64,000 nt of DNA. Source: Hoplostethus atlanticus. Its lineage: Eukaryota > Chordata > Actinopteri > Trachichthyiformes > Trachichthyidae. Shown here in pieces: positions 36,124 to 48,743 of this stretch (its first letter is position 1; each line of letters starts with the position of its first letter). Made by a program: the position numbers and the translations under genes. The stretch covers positions 1,700,001 to 1,764,000 of the forward strand of contig JAXDDX010000089.1 in the NCBI GenBank assembly GCA_034670405.1. The letters are read 5' to 3'. A model generated the notes under the pieces. It had not been told where the DNA came from. It made no database searches and saw only the letters and a program-made list of their open reading frames with translations.

Positions 36124-38263
36124 CAGGTGTATCAAATGGTGTGGAGATGGTTGTTCCTGCCATGTTTGGAGTGTGTGAGGTTTACTGCCGTGAAAGTAGT
36201 ATTTTCTGGAGGGGGTAATATGGGCCGTGTGGCAGTCTCCGAGACGTAGGCAGGCTTTCTGCAGGACTGTGGTGGTTGGTCCACGTGTTGCCCTGGACGA
36301 CCCAGGCTCCTCTCAACAGGACAAAGGCCTGGGCAGCCTCTGTCTGAGCTCTTCATTAGACTACTGTACTCTGGGTACCTCTGGATGTTTGAGTGTGTGT
36401 GTGTGTGTTGGGGGGGGGGGGGGGGCAGAGAGAGACGGAGACCCTTAGGCCTCGATTAGAGTCTGTAAAATCATCTCATCTCTGAATTTGTGTCAGACTC
36501 AAGAGCAGCCTGTTCTCATGTCAAGTTCGTAGTTACGAAAAGTAATGCAACGTAATTGTGTATGATAGCTTATTAATCAAGTGACACAGGAGGCAGAGTT
36601 CCTGTGACTGAGGCAGGCAGTAGGCAGTAGTTTGAAGTTGAAATTGTGTTTTCATTTTCAACAAAAGCTTGAACCAAAGCAGTTGCCTAACCGTGACCAA
36701 AGTCTTAGTGGCATAATACTAATCTTAACCTCATCCCTAACATTACCCAAAAGCTAACCTTATCCAAAGTTGTTTTTGCATTGATAGGTTATGGTCATGT
36801 GTAGGTACAGTCTGAATCAAAGGTGCATAACTTTGTTGAACCTGCTGTTCACAAAAACAACTACAACCCCACTGATGAAAGATAACAGTGTTATTCCTTT
36901 TTTCTGTGAGCAAGGATGAGATGGAATAAAAACATCTATCTATAGTCCATATAGTTACTGACAGAGAGAATCAGATCGCTGCAGTCAATTATCAATTATA
37001 ATCCTAATCAATAACCAAGGATCAATCATAATTGTAATCAACATTTCAGTCATTGTATATTATACCACAATTTGTAGCATCATATTTTTTCTATATCATT
37101 GATATATGATTGTTCTACATTGTAATGTATTGTGAAATCATTTTGGCAATACTGATAAATTGTGACACTCAAGTCAATAATATATATATATATTTTAGAG
37201 AGGCACAAAGTCAGAAACAGAGGGAGGTGAAGCCAGAGTACAGGAAGAGAGACAGAATCGGGAGGAAAGGGAGGAAAAACAGACAGAGAGAGTAATTCCT
37301 TTAAGTAGACCGCATCTGCCTCCTGTCCTAAACTGTAGCTCAACTGTCATTGGCTAGACAGACAGGAAGTGAGTGGCAGGTGGTCTGTCTCAGAGTAGCC
37401 TTGGGTTTGCTGTTCTTGGTCATTTTAACGTCTCAACACGACAGCAGTTCCTCTGTAATGGTTAACGGTTAATTTGGTTTTCTTTCCACATCAGTATCTT
37501 TTTTTGTTCTAGTGCAGGTGGAACAGTGGCACTAAAACCTGCCCCTCTTTCAGTAGTGCTGCTTTATAAATGGGAGCAGCAGAAGCCTGGCCATCTACTC
37601 TGCCAGTGTTGGCCCGTGTTCCCACCAGGACCAGAGACTTGGCATGGTACCCCTTCCTTTTAGGCTCAGAGGAAGGAAGTACAGTAGTACTCTACCCTAG
37701 CCTCAGAATAGCAGTCAGGGGCTTTGTCATCATCACCAGCCTTCAGCTAGAAGCAGGTAGGTTTCAGCTGTGGTTGGTAAATGTGTTAATTCCCCTATAA
37801 CCATTTTGGCACGGAATCGCATTCAACATGAAGTCTTTCAAATCTAAACTCTACTTTGCCAACTGAGAAATTAAATTGGCTGGTAAAATTCAGAATGCAC
37901 GGTCCCCTGTGGTGAGTCAACTGAAATGTGAGTTTGATGATCTGGTTGTCACACATAATCACTTCTTTTTATCCCAAACGACAGACAACTGCTGGAGCTC
38001 TTATCCCAGCCAACAGAATACATGACACACAACAAAAATATACTGCATGATGCTTTTAAATGATTTATGATATACAATCCTTTTGGTGGGACAGGAGATT
38101 AAATTGCAATTGTGTCAGTTTGACTACTCACACTGTTCTTGCCTAGTAGGGCCGTACAGAGGGTGCCTAAATGTCCCATAGAGCCTTATAGTATGTTGTA
38201 GGGAGGGAATATAGGAGGGATAGCACATAGAACGGATTGCAAAGACAAAGAGCTGTGGCTATA

Positions 38264-38313
38264 AGATAGATAGATGGATGGATGGATGGATGGATAGATA
38301 TATAGATGGATAG

Positions 38314-38364
<51 letters not shown>

Positions 38365-38450
38365 GGATGGATGGATGGATGGATAGATAGATAGATGGAT
38401 GGATAGATACTTTATTGATCCCCAGGGGGAAATTCTGGGGTTGCAGCATA
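38264..38450. mobile_element. (GATA)n/(GGAT)n array ending in a LINE 3' tail
   Basis: About 145 bp of GATA and GGAT units lead into tactttattgatccccaggg ggaaattc, the conserved 3' end of a teleost LINE family. The array is probably the element's own simple-repeat tail, grown by slippage. Confidence 0.65.
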
Positions 38451-38841
38451 AAAGTATCGAAGAATGTACAAAATACAAGGCAAAGATAAATTATGAAATA
38501 CAAAAAAAACAAGGTACTGTTCTAAAACTAAAAACTAGAAGACAACTATAAACAGGAGAGTGAATGGATGGATGGTACCAGTATACAGAATTAAAGAATG
38601 GGTATGGGTGAATGAATCTGAAAGGGGAATAGGTGTGATTTTTCTTGTCTGCAGTGTGAGATGAAATTGTTTTTGAATGCTGCTCCCTTGAGTGTTTTTG
38701 TCCATCCTTCAAGGCATCTTCATATTGAACCAACCTCTCTGAGATGTGGCGCTGTAATTTAGTTTGACAGTGTTTTTTCTTTACATTTGATGAAATTCCC
38801 CAGGCTCACTGTTGTGGAGAATGTTAATAGACCCCTCCACT

Positions 38842-38844
<3 letters not shown>

Positions 38845-38874
<30 letters not shown>

Positions 38875-38900
38875 GCATGTATTTACATGGTCTCATGTGT

Positions 38901-38938
<38 letters not shown>
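38845..38938 (+). repeat. Two (GT)n tracts
   Basis: 38,845-38,873 and 38,904-38,937. Confidence 0.9.
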
Positions 38939-38940
<2 letters not shown>

Positions 38941-39061
38941 CCTGCATATGTCTCTGCAGAGTGTGAGTGCTCATCCATGCGTGTGCCTCATTGTTCTTGT
39001 GTGTGGAGCTGCATGTGACTATGTGAAGGGTATATTTGTGTTTGTGTGTGTGTGTACTTGT

Positions 39062-39063
<2 letters not shown>

Positions 39064-39119
<56 letters not shown>

Positions 39120-39306
39120 AGGGGGGGGGGGTGGTCTTACTAAGGAATGCTGACTGTGCATTTTCCAGTCACAACACTGTTGGATTTCCAGCTGTGAAAA
39201 TATTTTCCTTCAATCACTTTACTCAGCTCATCGCTTCCCTCCCTCCACCCTTTTCCCACCAGCCTTCCCTCCCTCTCTATCTCCATGACTTCCTCCTTAC
39301 CCTTAT

Positions 39307-39344
<38 letters not shown>
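39064..39344 (+). repeat. (GA)n, G-run and (GT)n
   Basis: GA at 39,064-39,116, then a G-rich run to about 39,131; GT at 39,310-39,344. Confidence 0.9.
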
Positions 39345-39347
<3 letters not shown>

Positions 39348-40583
39348 ATGCATCACTGAGTTTCCCTCTCTGGATGTACATGTACATTTCTGCCACTCTT
39401 CCCCACTTTCTCCACCTCTCCCCCCTCTCTTGTTAACTCTTGTTATCTCTCTGTCGGTGTCTATCTCTCTTTGCAGCGTACAGTATATAGGCCAGCTCCC
39501 AGGGGTCCTATGGGCTCTATAGGTGTCCGTTGGATCGCCTGTCGTGCTGAGCTAGCATGGTGACTAGCATGGCAGGCTGTTCTGCTGCTATAGCGTACGA
39601 GTCAGTTGCACCTATATACTGGAGAGTTTTTGAGTTGTAGTGCATTTCAGTGTTAAACCCCCTTACAATAATGCAGATACGTGTTTATTCTGGTTTATAT
39701 ATGTTTATATTAACTGGAATACTGAGACATGTAAAACCCTTATCCAATTTTCTGTTGGTTTTCAGTCTTTGTAAGCTCAGATAGCTTGTGTTCGGCATAT
39801 TCATACAGGGCTTTTCCTGACCAGGACCTTCACTATTTTCTGGACTATTGTGTCCAAGCCAACACAATCATATCATGGATGCTTCCGGAGGCTGTGGAGT
39901 ATCATATTGGACAGAGGTCTGACTTTCAACGAGTCTATATTGTGAGAAGTATGCTAACCGTTTGAGGCGCTGGTACATAAAGGAAGCAACTCTAAAGGGA
40001 GGTTACAACAGTCACGGGGCAAATTAAACAAAATGGAAAAAGACAGGAAAACAAAAATAATCACTGAAATGTAATTGTTAAATTAAATTGAATGATGGCA
40101 GAGAAGAAGAGCGCCAAAGCTCTATTCTGAGGCAGAGCGTTCGGTACAAAATTAGACGGGAGACGGGAGGACAAATATGAAAACGATACTTGGACTAAAG
40201 CCCTCTGGCTCCCTAAAGCAAATCAGGGAAACTACATTCCAGTTTGTCGTGGTCTTTTAAGTTCATGTAACAAACTCTTTCCAAAAACAGTCTCGTTTAT
40301 AGCCTGATGAAATGCATTTTTGACAGTATTCAGTGGGGTTTGAAAAGGCTTCATCATCCCAGAAGGTCAGAGCATCTTCTCAACCCATTGAGGACCGATA
40401 TTATCCTAGACATAATCCTAATGCACTGTCCACTTTGAATTACACTGTGGTGTAACCAACTACAGGCTCTACTGTCTGCTGCCGGGTGCATTGCCACATA
40501 TTTGGATTATTATACTGTACCTGTTCAGTGAACTGGTCGGTTTGAAAGTCTCAAGTACAGATGAGGAAGGTGGTACTGAACTG

Positions 40584-40620
<37 letters not shown>

Positions 40621-40701
40621 TGGGGGTGACAAATAACAAGTACAGAACGTCTACAGACCCACAGTGCATTTGTGGCGATGACGTATTGTTCTTTCTGAAT
40701 A

Positions 40702-40955
40702 GGAGAAAATTTGCACCTGAAAGTGTGAAGATTCATAGTTAGAAGTTAAATATTCTCACAATTATGCAACTTTTTCCCCTTGTATTAAAGTAGATACTGC
40801 TCAATAAAGAACAGATATGATTTTCTCCAGTGCTGTAAATCGTGATGCAGTTTGATGGCGTCCAGGTATAGAGGAGTGAAGTGTCTCACCTCTGGCCGAC
40901 TGAGCTGGATTTCTCTTGATGCCCACGGCGCTGTGGCGAGAGCGTCGTGTTGAAA
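40702..40955 (+). repeat. Diverged duplicate segment, copy 2
   Basis: Partner of 33,395-33,640; the best-conserved block is caggtatagaggagtgaagt at about 40,864. Copies lie 7.3 kb apart in direct orientation. Confidence 0.6.
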
Positions 40956-41521
40956 CATTTCTAGAGAAGCTTTGTGTCGTGACTGTGTTCTCACTGAACT
41001 ACCTGCTATCTCTCTCCGTCCCGACGTGGAAAGGGTTGGGGTCTGTGGTAGCGGTGTGTTTGTTACGGTGCTCAGCAACAGGCTGCCTCTGCTGTCGCAC
41101 CACGCATGTAGTCATGCATGCAGCAGCACTGCAGCCACACTTATGGCAATGATATTTATAATGCTGATGAGGAGAGCGATGGCGATGACGATGGTTATTG
41201 ATGATTATAATGGTTATAGGATGATTATGGTGAAGATGATGATGATAATAATAGTGATACTGTTTGTGATGGTGATGACTACCAGTGTAGTACTAATCTA
41301 GTATAGTTACAGTACGGACAACTTCTAGTATGCATAGAGGGTAGGGTTTGGCTGTTCTGGGTTTTTGATGGCCGATAAAGATACTCAGATTTAAGGTTGA
41401 AGTCGCAGATAGCTGATATTTTGTGCTGCTAGTATCTTTAAATTTTACCATTTAAATGCCACAAAATTGGAAGTATTGAGATTATTCCACAGAATTCTAC
41501 TCTTGGCAGGGTGGAAAAGCA

Positions 41522-41582
41522 TTAAGATAGATAGATAGATAGATAGATAGATACTTTATTGATCCCCGGGGGGAAATTCTAG
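41522..41582. mobile_element. Short LINE 3' tail with (GATA)n
   Basis: gatagatagata... followed by tactttattgatccccgggg ggaaattc; same family as at 38.4 kb. Confidence 0.65.
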
Positions 41583-42519
41583 AGTAGATAGACTATTTAA
41601 ACCCATAGTAATGAAATTCTTTTAGGTGGGTCAGCAGGATGGTCACCTATTCAATTGTAGGGACAATTGCTGCCTTTAAAGAAGAATTAATTTATTGTAA
41701 ACATTATTGGAAAATTAAATGACTAAATTAAATGTGCAAAGAAAATAGGTTGCATGTTTTACAGACAGTTTTTACATATCTGTAGAAAAATGTTGTACCT
41801 GTGCTCCATTGCATCGGCAGTGGACGAGACTGGCCAGCCCATAGGTAATAAAAGGCCCTAACCTGAGTGTTTAGGATGCATGTATTTAGGGGGGTTATAT
41901 GAAAAGACAAGCAAGAGTTACCTTTTGTAGAAAGGCCAATAAGAACCCCATCCTATGCTCTTTATTCACAGAGAAGAAAGCAGTGTCTCAAACCATCCAT
42001 TTGAATGATGTAACACTAGGGCTGGCACCTACAAAGATACTTGGCTTGGATGTGAGAGGAAAGGGGGGCAGGTCAGTTTCCCTCCCTCAGTCACCTCTAG
42101 GGGGCAACATCTGGCATCTCAGAGCCACCTACTCTACCTACACTGATCAGACCTCCACTTTGCTTTATTATTGTTGCACAACATTTTACCTTTAGTCCAC
42201 CAAATGATGCCACATTATACTACAACACAATGGGTGTTGAAAGGCATCCTGTTCCCAGTCAGGTATCCCATTGGTTCAGGAGTGCTGCATGAAGCTCATC
42301 AAATGGGGCCCTTAGCCAAGGCTTTTTTAATTAATGTTTTATGGTAATTTTAGGCATACCACTGCAATTGAGTCCCCGGTTACCATGGCAACTGCTCACT
42401 GCTCAATTTCCATGGACTGTTAAGGAAGGCTTTTGGGATAAAACTTACTTAAGGGTTTTTATGCAAATGAAACAGTAATGCAATGCAAGAACAAAATTCA
42501 GAAAAGTGAACAGCAGGGT

Positions 42520-42655
42520 GAGACGGTGGTGGGAGAGACTGTCCTGCTGTTGAAGTGTCCTTGAGCAAGATGCTGAACCCCACCTCAGCAGAACTCGCTC
42601 TGGATGAGGGCACCAGCTAACAGCCTAAAATATAACTGTGAAATGTAATAAAATG
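42520..42655 (+). mobile_element. SINE/LINE 3'-tail fragment
   Basis: tgtccttgagcaagatgctg aacccc and ctcgctctggatgagggcac cagctaa are the well-known conserved 3' region of fish SINEs, followed by tgtaataaaatg. Confidence 0.5.
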
Positions 42656-42849
42656 AAAGAGGGAGTTTTCATGCAAAAGTATATTTTATTATTTAGAGAG
42701 AGGGAGGGAGGAAGAAACAGGGGGAGAGGGGAGAGGAGTAGGGAGGCAGAAGGCGGTGATAGATCAGGTGAAAGGATGAATAGAGATCCAGACAGTCATG
42801 CACAGCGATCAGTTGGCTCTAAAAAAGAGGGATTGATTCCAGGCCAGAG

Positions 42850-42877
42850 AGAGAGAGAGAGAGAGACAGAGAAAGAA

Positions 42878-42914
<37 letters not shown>

Positions 42915-43015
42915 GATGACAGAAAGATAGAGCGGTTGTTCCAGATAGCAGCAGGTCTCACAGTGTGTATAGACAGAGTTTTCCAGGTGAAGGTGAACTG
43001 TTCTGTACAGTCAGG

Positions 43016-43081
<66 letters not shown>
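42850..43081 (+). repeat. (GA)n and (GT)n tracts
   Basis: GA at about 42,846-42,912, GT at 43,018-43,081 with one TTTC break. Confidence 0.9.
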
Positions 43082-43082
<1 letters not shown>

Positions 43083-43171
43083 CTCTACTCTTTAATGAGA
43101 TAGAGTAATGAAGTCTAAACTTTCCATTCATGACGGTGCAGGGCTGAAAAACAGAGCCCTTCCCCACACCG

Positions 43172-43232
43172 AGTCTCTGCAGCTTAGTGAGTAGAGCAAG
43201 GCACTAATACTGTTAGGGTATCGGCTTCCTTG
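43172..43232 (+). mobile_element. SINE tRNA-like head fragment
   Basis: gcagcttagtgagtagagca aggcactaatac resembles the box-A half of a tRNA-derived SINE; no box B follows clearly. Confidence 0.3.
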
Positions 43233-43797
43233 CCAACCCTCCCAATTTTACCGGGAGACTCCTGATTGTCATGCCCCTCTCCTGGTGTTCTCCCATGGTG
43301 TCATTTCTCCTGATTATCTCATATAGTTTGATCAAATGTACTTGTCACTATATTTGCTAAAAATAGTGATCTAGGCCCTATACTGTCACGGCTGTTTCTG
43401 AACAGTCAGCAAAATATGTTACACCAAAAATGTGTAATGTCTCTATGGTTAGCTCAGTTGTGGTTGGAGCCAAATGCGCGTATACTGCAAAAAAAGAAAT
43501 TGATAGGTTGAAGAAAAATAAATATGCCTGCAAGTTTTGGTCTCAAGTTTCAGTTTCAAGGATAACTTTTTGCAAGAAATGCAGATGCATTTTTTTTTAT
43601 CCATAAAAAGTCACCAGAATGCAGAAATAAGGTCTCTACATACACATTATATATATAATGTCATACAATTTGAAAATCTCCTTATTTGGACTCAAGATTG
43701 GCAAGTATGGTTGGAGGTTCCTTTCCCAGTAAAGTTGATGCCCTGGTGGTATTGTAAGGTGATTTGGATGAAACCACACATGAAATGGCATCTAGAA

Positions 43798-43950
43798 AAG
43801 AAAGCAGACTTTATTGATCCCCAGAGGGGAAGTTCTGACTAGATACACACAACATATCACACACACAGGCACATGCAAGTCAGGTCAGCCATTTTTCAGT
43901 CACCGGTGATGGGTCGGTCTCTCTAACCGCTAGGCCAACCTGCCGCCCCT
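43798..43950. mobile_element. LINE 3'-tail fragment
   Basis: agactttattgatccccaga ggggaagttc, then a segment ending ctctctaaccgctaggccaa cctgccgccc, which is common in fish LINE/SINE 3' regions. Confidence 0.55.
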
Positions 43951-44064
43951 TACAGACCAAGGGTTAATAATGGTTAATAATTAGTGTTGTCCTGTAGTTA
44001 GTATGATATCTGAGTAGATCATAGCTTTTAGGTCAATAGTTTGAGGCTGTAAGATGTCGCTGTA

Positions 44065-44066
<2 letters not shown>

Positions 44067-44140
<74 letters not shown>

Positions 44141-44144
44141 TGTA
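44067..44144 (+). repeat. (GT)n microsatellite
   Basis: About 78 bp of GT with one TATG interruption. A short (CA)n lies about 100 bp downstream. Confidence 0.95.
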
Positions 44145-47100
44145 CTGTATATCTGCTCTGTCCCCTTCTCCTTTCCTCTCCTTCTGCCTCAGAGCGTTGG
44201 ACTAGCTGCTGGTACACCAGCATGGCAAGGTGACCTAAAATACAACACACACACACACACATAGTCATTGCCATCCTCAGCCTGAATTAGAACGCTATCT
44301 CCCTCCCTCCCCGTGTTTCAGATTAGTCTCCACAGTTTGCTGGGATCTCAGTTACCTTCCCATATGGTCACATTGTTGTATACGTGTCCACGTTTTGTTC
44401 CAAAACTAAGAAGGAGCTAACACGTACCCTGGGGAAAGAGCTCACAAAGGCACATGTTAGTTCATTCTCATTCTGAACTGAGTAGTTGCTGTACGTTCGA
44501 ATGGCATTGCGCAACACATAGTTTCGACATGCATTTAAACCAACAATTGGGAACACTTGATTTCTTATTAGAGAGTGTTTGCATGCATCAGCTAACAGAC
44601 TGAGGCGGTACAGTTTGGTGAACGGTGAATTAACATGATGTCTAATATCATGTTAATACAAAATGTTGCAAAATATTCTGGTTCAGTTGTAATTACAGAA
44701 TTGGCTACAGATACCGGCATGGAAATTTCATTCATGTTGAGGTTCAGTGAACGCTCCTCTGGACTGATTCAAATGGCTCTAGTGATTAGTGGCAGTGATC
44801 ACACTCTGCTGTGTGACATATATGATTTGTAGAATGATCTCCGTGGACCTCAATGCCCCCATGAAACAATCTCAAACATCTTGGTACCTGGTGCATCCTT
44901 GACTGATATTGTAGGGTCTTTATTTCAGCCCACAGTGGAGCATTTTAATGTAGAGCATTCTTCCAGGTCACAGCCTGCTGAGGAGGAGGGCTGCTAGTAT
45001 ACAGTGTTCATCAACCCTGCTGAGGTGCCCTTGAGCAACTGGCTGCTGTAGATGTAGAGCTTCACCTCTCTGAAGTAATCAATATGTGTGGGATATGTGT
45101 GTGTAAGGTGTTTGTCTGTGTAAAAAGACCAATTCCAGTTGTGCAACAAAGCAAATAAAGTAATCTTCTGCTTTTTCCTCCTAGAATGACTTAGAATCAT
45201 TTGGACCAGAAAACAGAGTCCGTGGGGATTTCCTAGCACTCAAATGCGAGATGTGAAGTTTATCTTTCCACTGAATCAATTTCTGGAGTTTGAAAATGGA
45301 TTTAGAATGAGTCACCCATGCAGATGGGAAACAAAAATATTGTGTTAGATTTAAGATGGCTTCCCTTTCTGTCTCTTGGTAGGGGGTGGGAAGGAGGAAG
45401 GGAGGAAAAAGTTAAAGAGAGACAGACAGAGGGAGAGCGTAGGGGGAGAGAGAGAGAGGCAAAAGAAAGAAGAGAGAAAGGGGGGAAGACAGAAAGAGGA
45501 GATGTACCAGGGCGTCTGAGGCAGAACTGGGCCACTGAGCACAAACCTGCAAGAACAGAGAAGAAAAAATAAAAGACTGGCCTGGAAACAGGAGAGAGAG
45601 AGAAAGTGAGAGATGACAGAAGGAGAGGAGAGAGAGAGAGAGGAGAAAAAGAGAGGACAGACTCAAATATAGTGCATTCCCTGAGAGCAGAGCAGAGACT
45701 ATTGATGCTGCAGCTTCACAGATATTGAGGAACTGTTGGACAAGTGAAGCCTTCAGAATAACACAAATCAAGTGTTTGTGAACAGCCGGCCTACTTGCTG
45801 CTGTACTGTCATCAGTCCAAATTACCACCTGATGTTACACACTAGCGCATGGAAATGTGTTTAGCATTGCAATAACCTGAATATGTTCCTCTTTGACACT
45901 ATGACTGTCATGCCGCCTATCTTTGTCTCTCTCTGTTCATCTATCTGTCATTCTGTCTTTCTTTCTCACTATTTATACATCTCCCAGTTTGCCTGTCTGT
46001 CTAGCTATCAGATATTTGACGCCACATACAAGCAGTTCTCAAACTTTTCCAGTCCAGAGTCGAACTGGGAAAACAGCTTTTTATAACATACTAGTACTCT
46101 TGTGGTGCGGGGACCCACCAGAGTAAGGCTTTAGACCCATTCAGGGGCCCCCGAACCATAGTTTAAATAATACTACTTTAACCCATAGCTGCTTGTTGTG
46201 TATGTGTGTTTGTGCATGCATGCATCTGTGCGTGACTGATTCCCATGCTTTGTGTGCAGGTGAATTGTCAGCTGTCCCGCGTGTTGCTGTCGAAGTCACT
46301 TGTTATTTTTAGTATCCGTAATGTCAGGGTCAGTGGTTTTTAGAGACATCCCACCTGGAGCCACAGTAGATTGGACTAACTGTGAGTGTGTAAACTGATG
46401 CCTTAGGAGAAGATGTTGATTGATGCAGATTTGATTCAATAAGATTGCACTGTGTAAGATTTTTTACTGCTCAGTTGCTTGAGCTAATGCTGGGGAGTTT
46501 CACGTGTATTTACTAAGCAAGTTATGCTCTTCAAGTCGTGGTGCAAATTCCACCACTGCCTGCCACAAACAAACAAAAAGGGGGGCACTACGCATCCAAA
46601 TTGTGTGACTCAACCCCGGCTGGCAGGGATTAATGTCCTTCAACAAAGCCAGGAATGAAGAACTACTCAGACGATATCCCCAAATGATTTCACCTTTTTA
46701 AAAGTTGGAAGAATGATATTCTTGGATGAAATACCCTCTCCCTTACTTGCCTGCCTTGCTGTTGGTGATGACATCTGCATCTGGCATGATAGCAATCATT
46801 CTGAATAGATTGGTTAGTGTCACTCGTGCTCCTTGTGAGCTCCTAGTTCTGAGATTGGAAGTCTTAAATACGCCTCGTCACACATTCAAGTGCTTTTGAT
46901 TGGACATAATAACAAAATGGGCCCTGTAACAAAAGTACATTCATTTAGTGGCTGTTGTTTTATTTTACAATTCAAGCAGCACAGAGTTATTTTGTACTAC
47001 AGTGTTAATGAATTTAGTAGTCAAAGGTTGTTGCATGTTTGTTAAACTCTAGGCTAAATACTATTTGCACCAAGAAGACAAGTTATAAGTATGCACAATG

Positions 47101-47429
47101 CATGACACCAGAAGTTTAAAATCAGATCACATTCACACCTATGGGCAGTTTAGAGTCTCCAGTCCAACTGACTTCTATGTTTTTGGAATGTGGGGGGGAA
47201 ACCGGAGACTCAAGACTGAGATGTGAAGACTGGCACAGTGGTTGCTGAGATATGAAGTATAGGCATGAAGTATAGGCATGTTCGTTCACGTGCGCTGATC
47301 TCGTGATTACGATGTTTCTGACAGCACTTGAAGGCAGCATAATTCTGCTATTCTCCGGTCAGTAAAAGTCTGGCTTCCTCTCCATGCAGGACGTTTACAA
47401 GACATGAGGTTCCTGCTTCCTGCTGTGTG

Positions 47430-47510
47430 TGTGCGCGCGTGCATGTGCGTGTGCGTGTGCGTGTGCGTGTGCGTGTGCGTGTGTGTGTGTGTGTGTGCAT
47501 GTGCGTGTGT
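47430..47510 (+). repeat. (GTGTGC)n microsatellite
   Basis: GTGTGC units grading to GT. Confidence 0.9.
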
Positions 47511-47821
47511 AGTTAACTGCTGTTAGTAGATAATAAATGTAAAAAAGACAGAACAAGATGTTCCTGGCGACTAGTTAGCTAACTGCCTCCTACACACACA
47601 GACACACACACAGACAGTGATACACACACACACATATACACACAGATACTCTGCTCAGAGATTTGCTTGACAATATAGAGCACTGGGATGTGAAACGGCA
47701 TCCTCCATTTTCTACATTTTCTTTCTCTTACTCTATTGGATGTATAAAGTTTAAATAGTTAAGGTGTGTGCAGGTGTGTCTTTGCAGAGAGTTCATATAT
47801 GTTCATTTGTGTGTCTGAGTG

Positions 47822-47823
<2 letters not shown>

Positions 47824-47868
<45 letters not shown>

Positions 47869-47956
47869 TGTGAGACAGTAAGTGCAGAAGCCTGGGGTTA
47901 GGTCAGCAAAGTGAAGCATTCACACCTTTACTAAAACAGACAGAGAGACAGTGAGA

Positions 47957-48038
<82 letters not shown>

Positions 48039-48166
48039 CATAAAGTAGCTGTTATGAATCTCTTGTGGGGTGTTATAAATGTCGTAGATGTCGTCCATGT
48101 AGATGGAAGTACATGTAAAGAGTTACCAAATGTGGAGTGATCGGCCACTGAGTGCAGTGTGTTCTG

Positions 48167-48245
<79 letters not shown>
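47824..48245 (+). repeat. Cluster of GT, CA and GA arrays
   Basis: GT 47,824-47,870; CA 47,959-47,999; GA 48,003-48,033; GA 48,174-48,245. Confidence 0.9.
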
Positions 48246-48505
48246 TAAAAATACACCCAGCTCCAGGGAGACGGTCTCTATGGCAGCAGTTACTATGGTG
48301 ACGACGAGGCTGCACGTGAAGTGATGGCTACTAGGGGACCCTGGGGAATTCACCCTCTGGAGCTGCTGGAGAAAACACACACATACACACACACACACAC
48401 ACAGACACTCTGTGTGAATGAAGAAGAGAGGTGAGAGACTTGGAAGGAGAGCCATTTGAGGTGAATTTCAGGAGGAGAAATTAAACTATAAAAGCTAAAA
48501 ATTAC

Positions 48506-48540
<35 letters not shown>

Positions 48541-48665
48541 TGAGTGTGTGTATATGATGTGTGTTTACATATGTTGCCAATGATATAATTGTCAGGTGTT
48601 GCAAAATTTCTCATTGCTTAATTTCTTATTTATGTTCTGTGGTCCAATTATTGTATTGCTATGAA

Positions 48666-48741
<76 letters not shown>
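48506..48741 (+). repeat. Two (GT)n arrays
   Basis: 48,508-48,540 and a 73-bp run at 48,669-48,741. Confidence 0.95.

Positions 48742-48743
<2 letters not shown>

Noticed and set aside
38846-39436. 196-codon open frame on +
   Set aside because: Cys-Val and Arg-Glu runs come from (GT)n and (GA)n tracts; no domain recognised.
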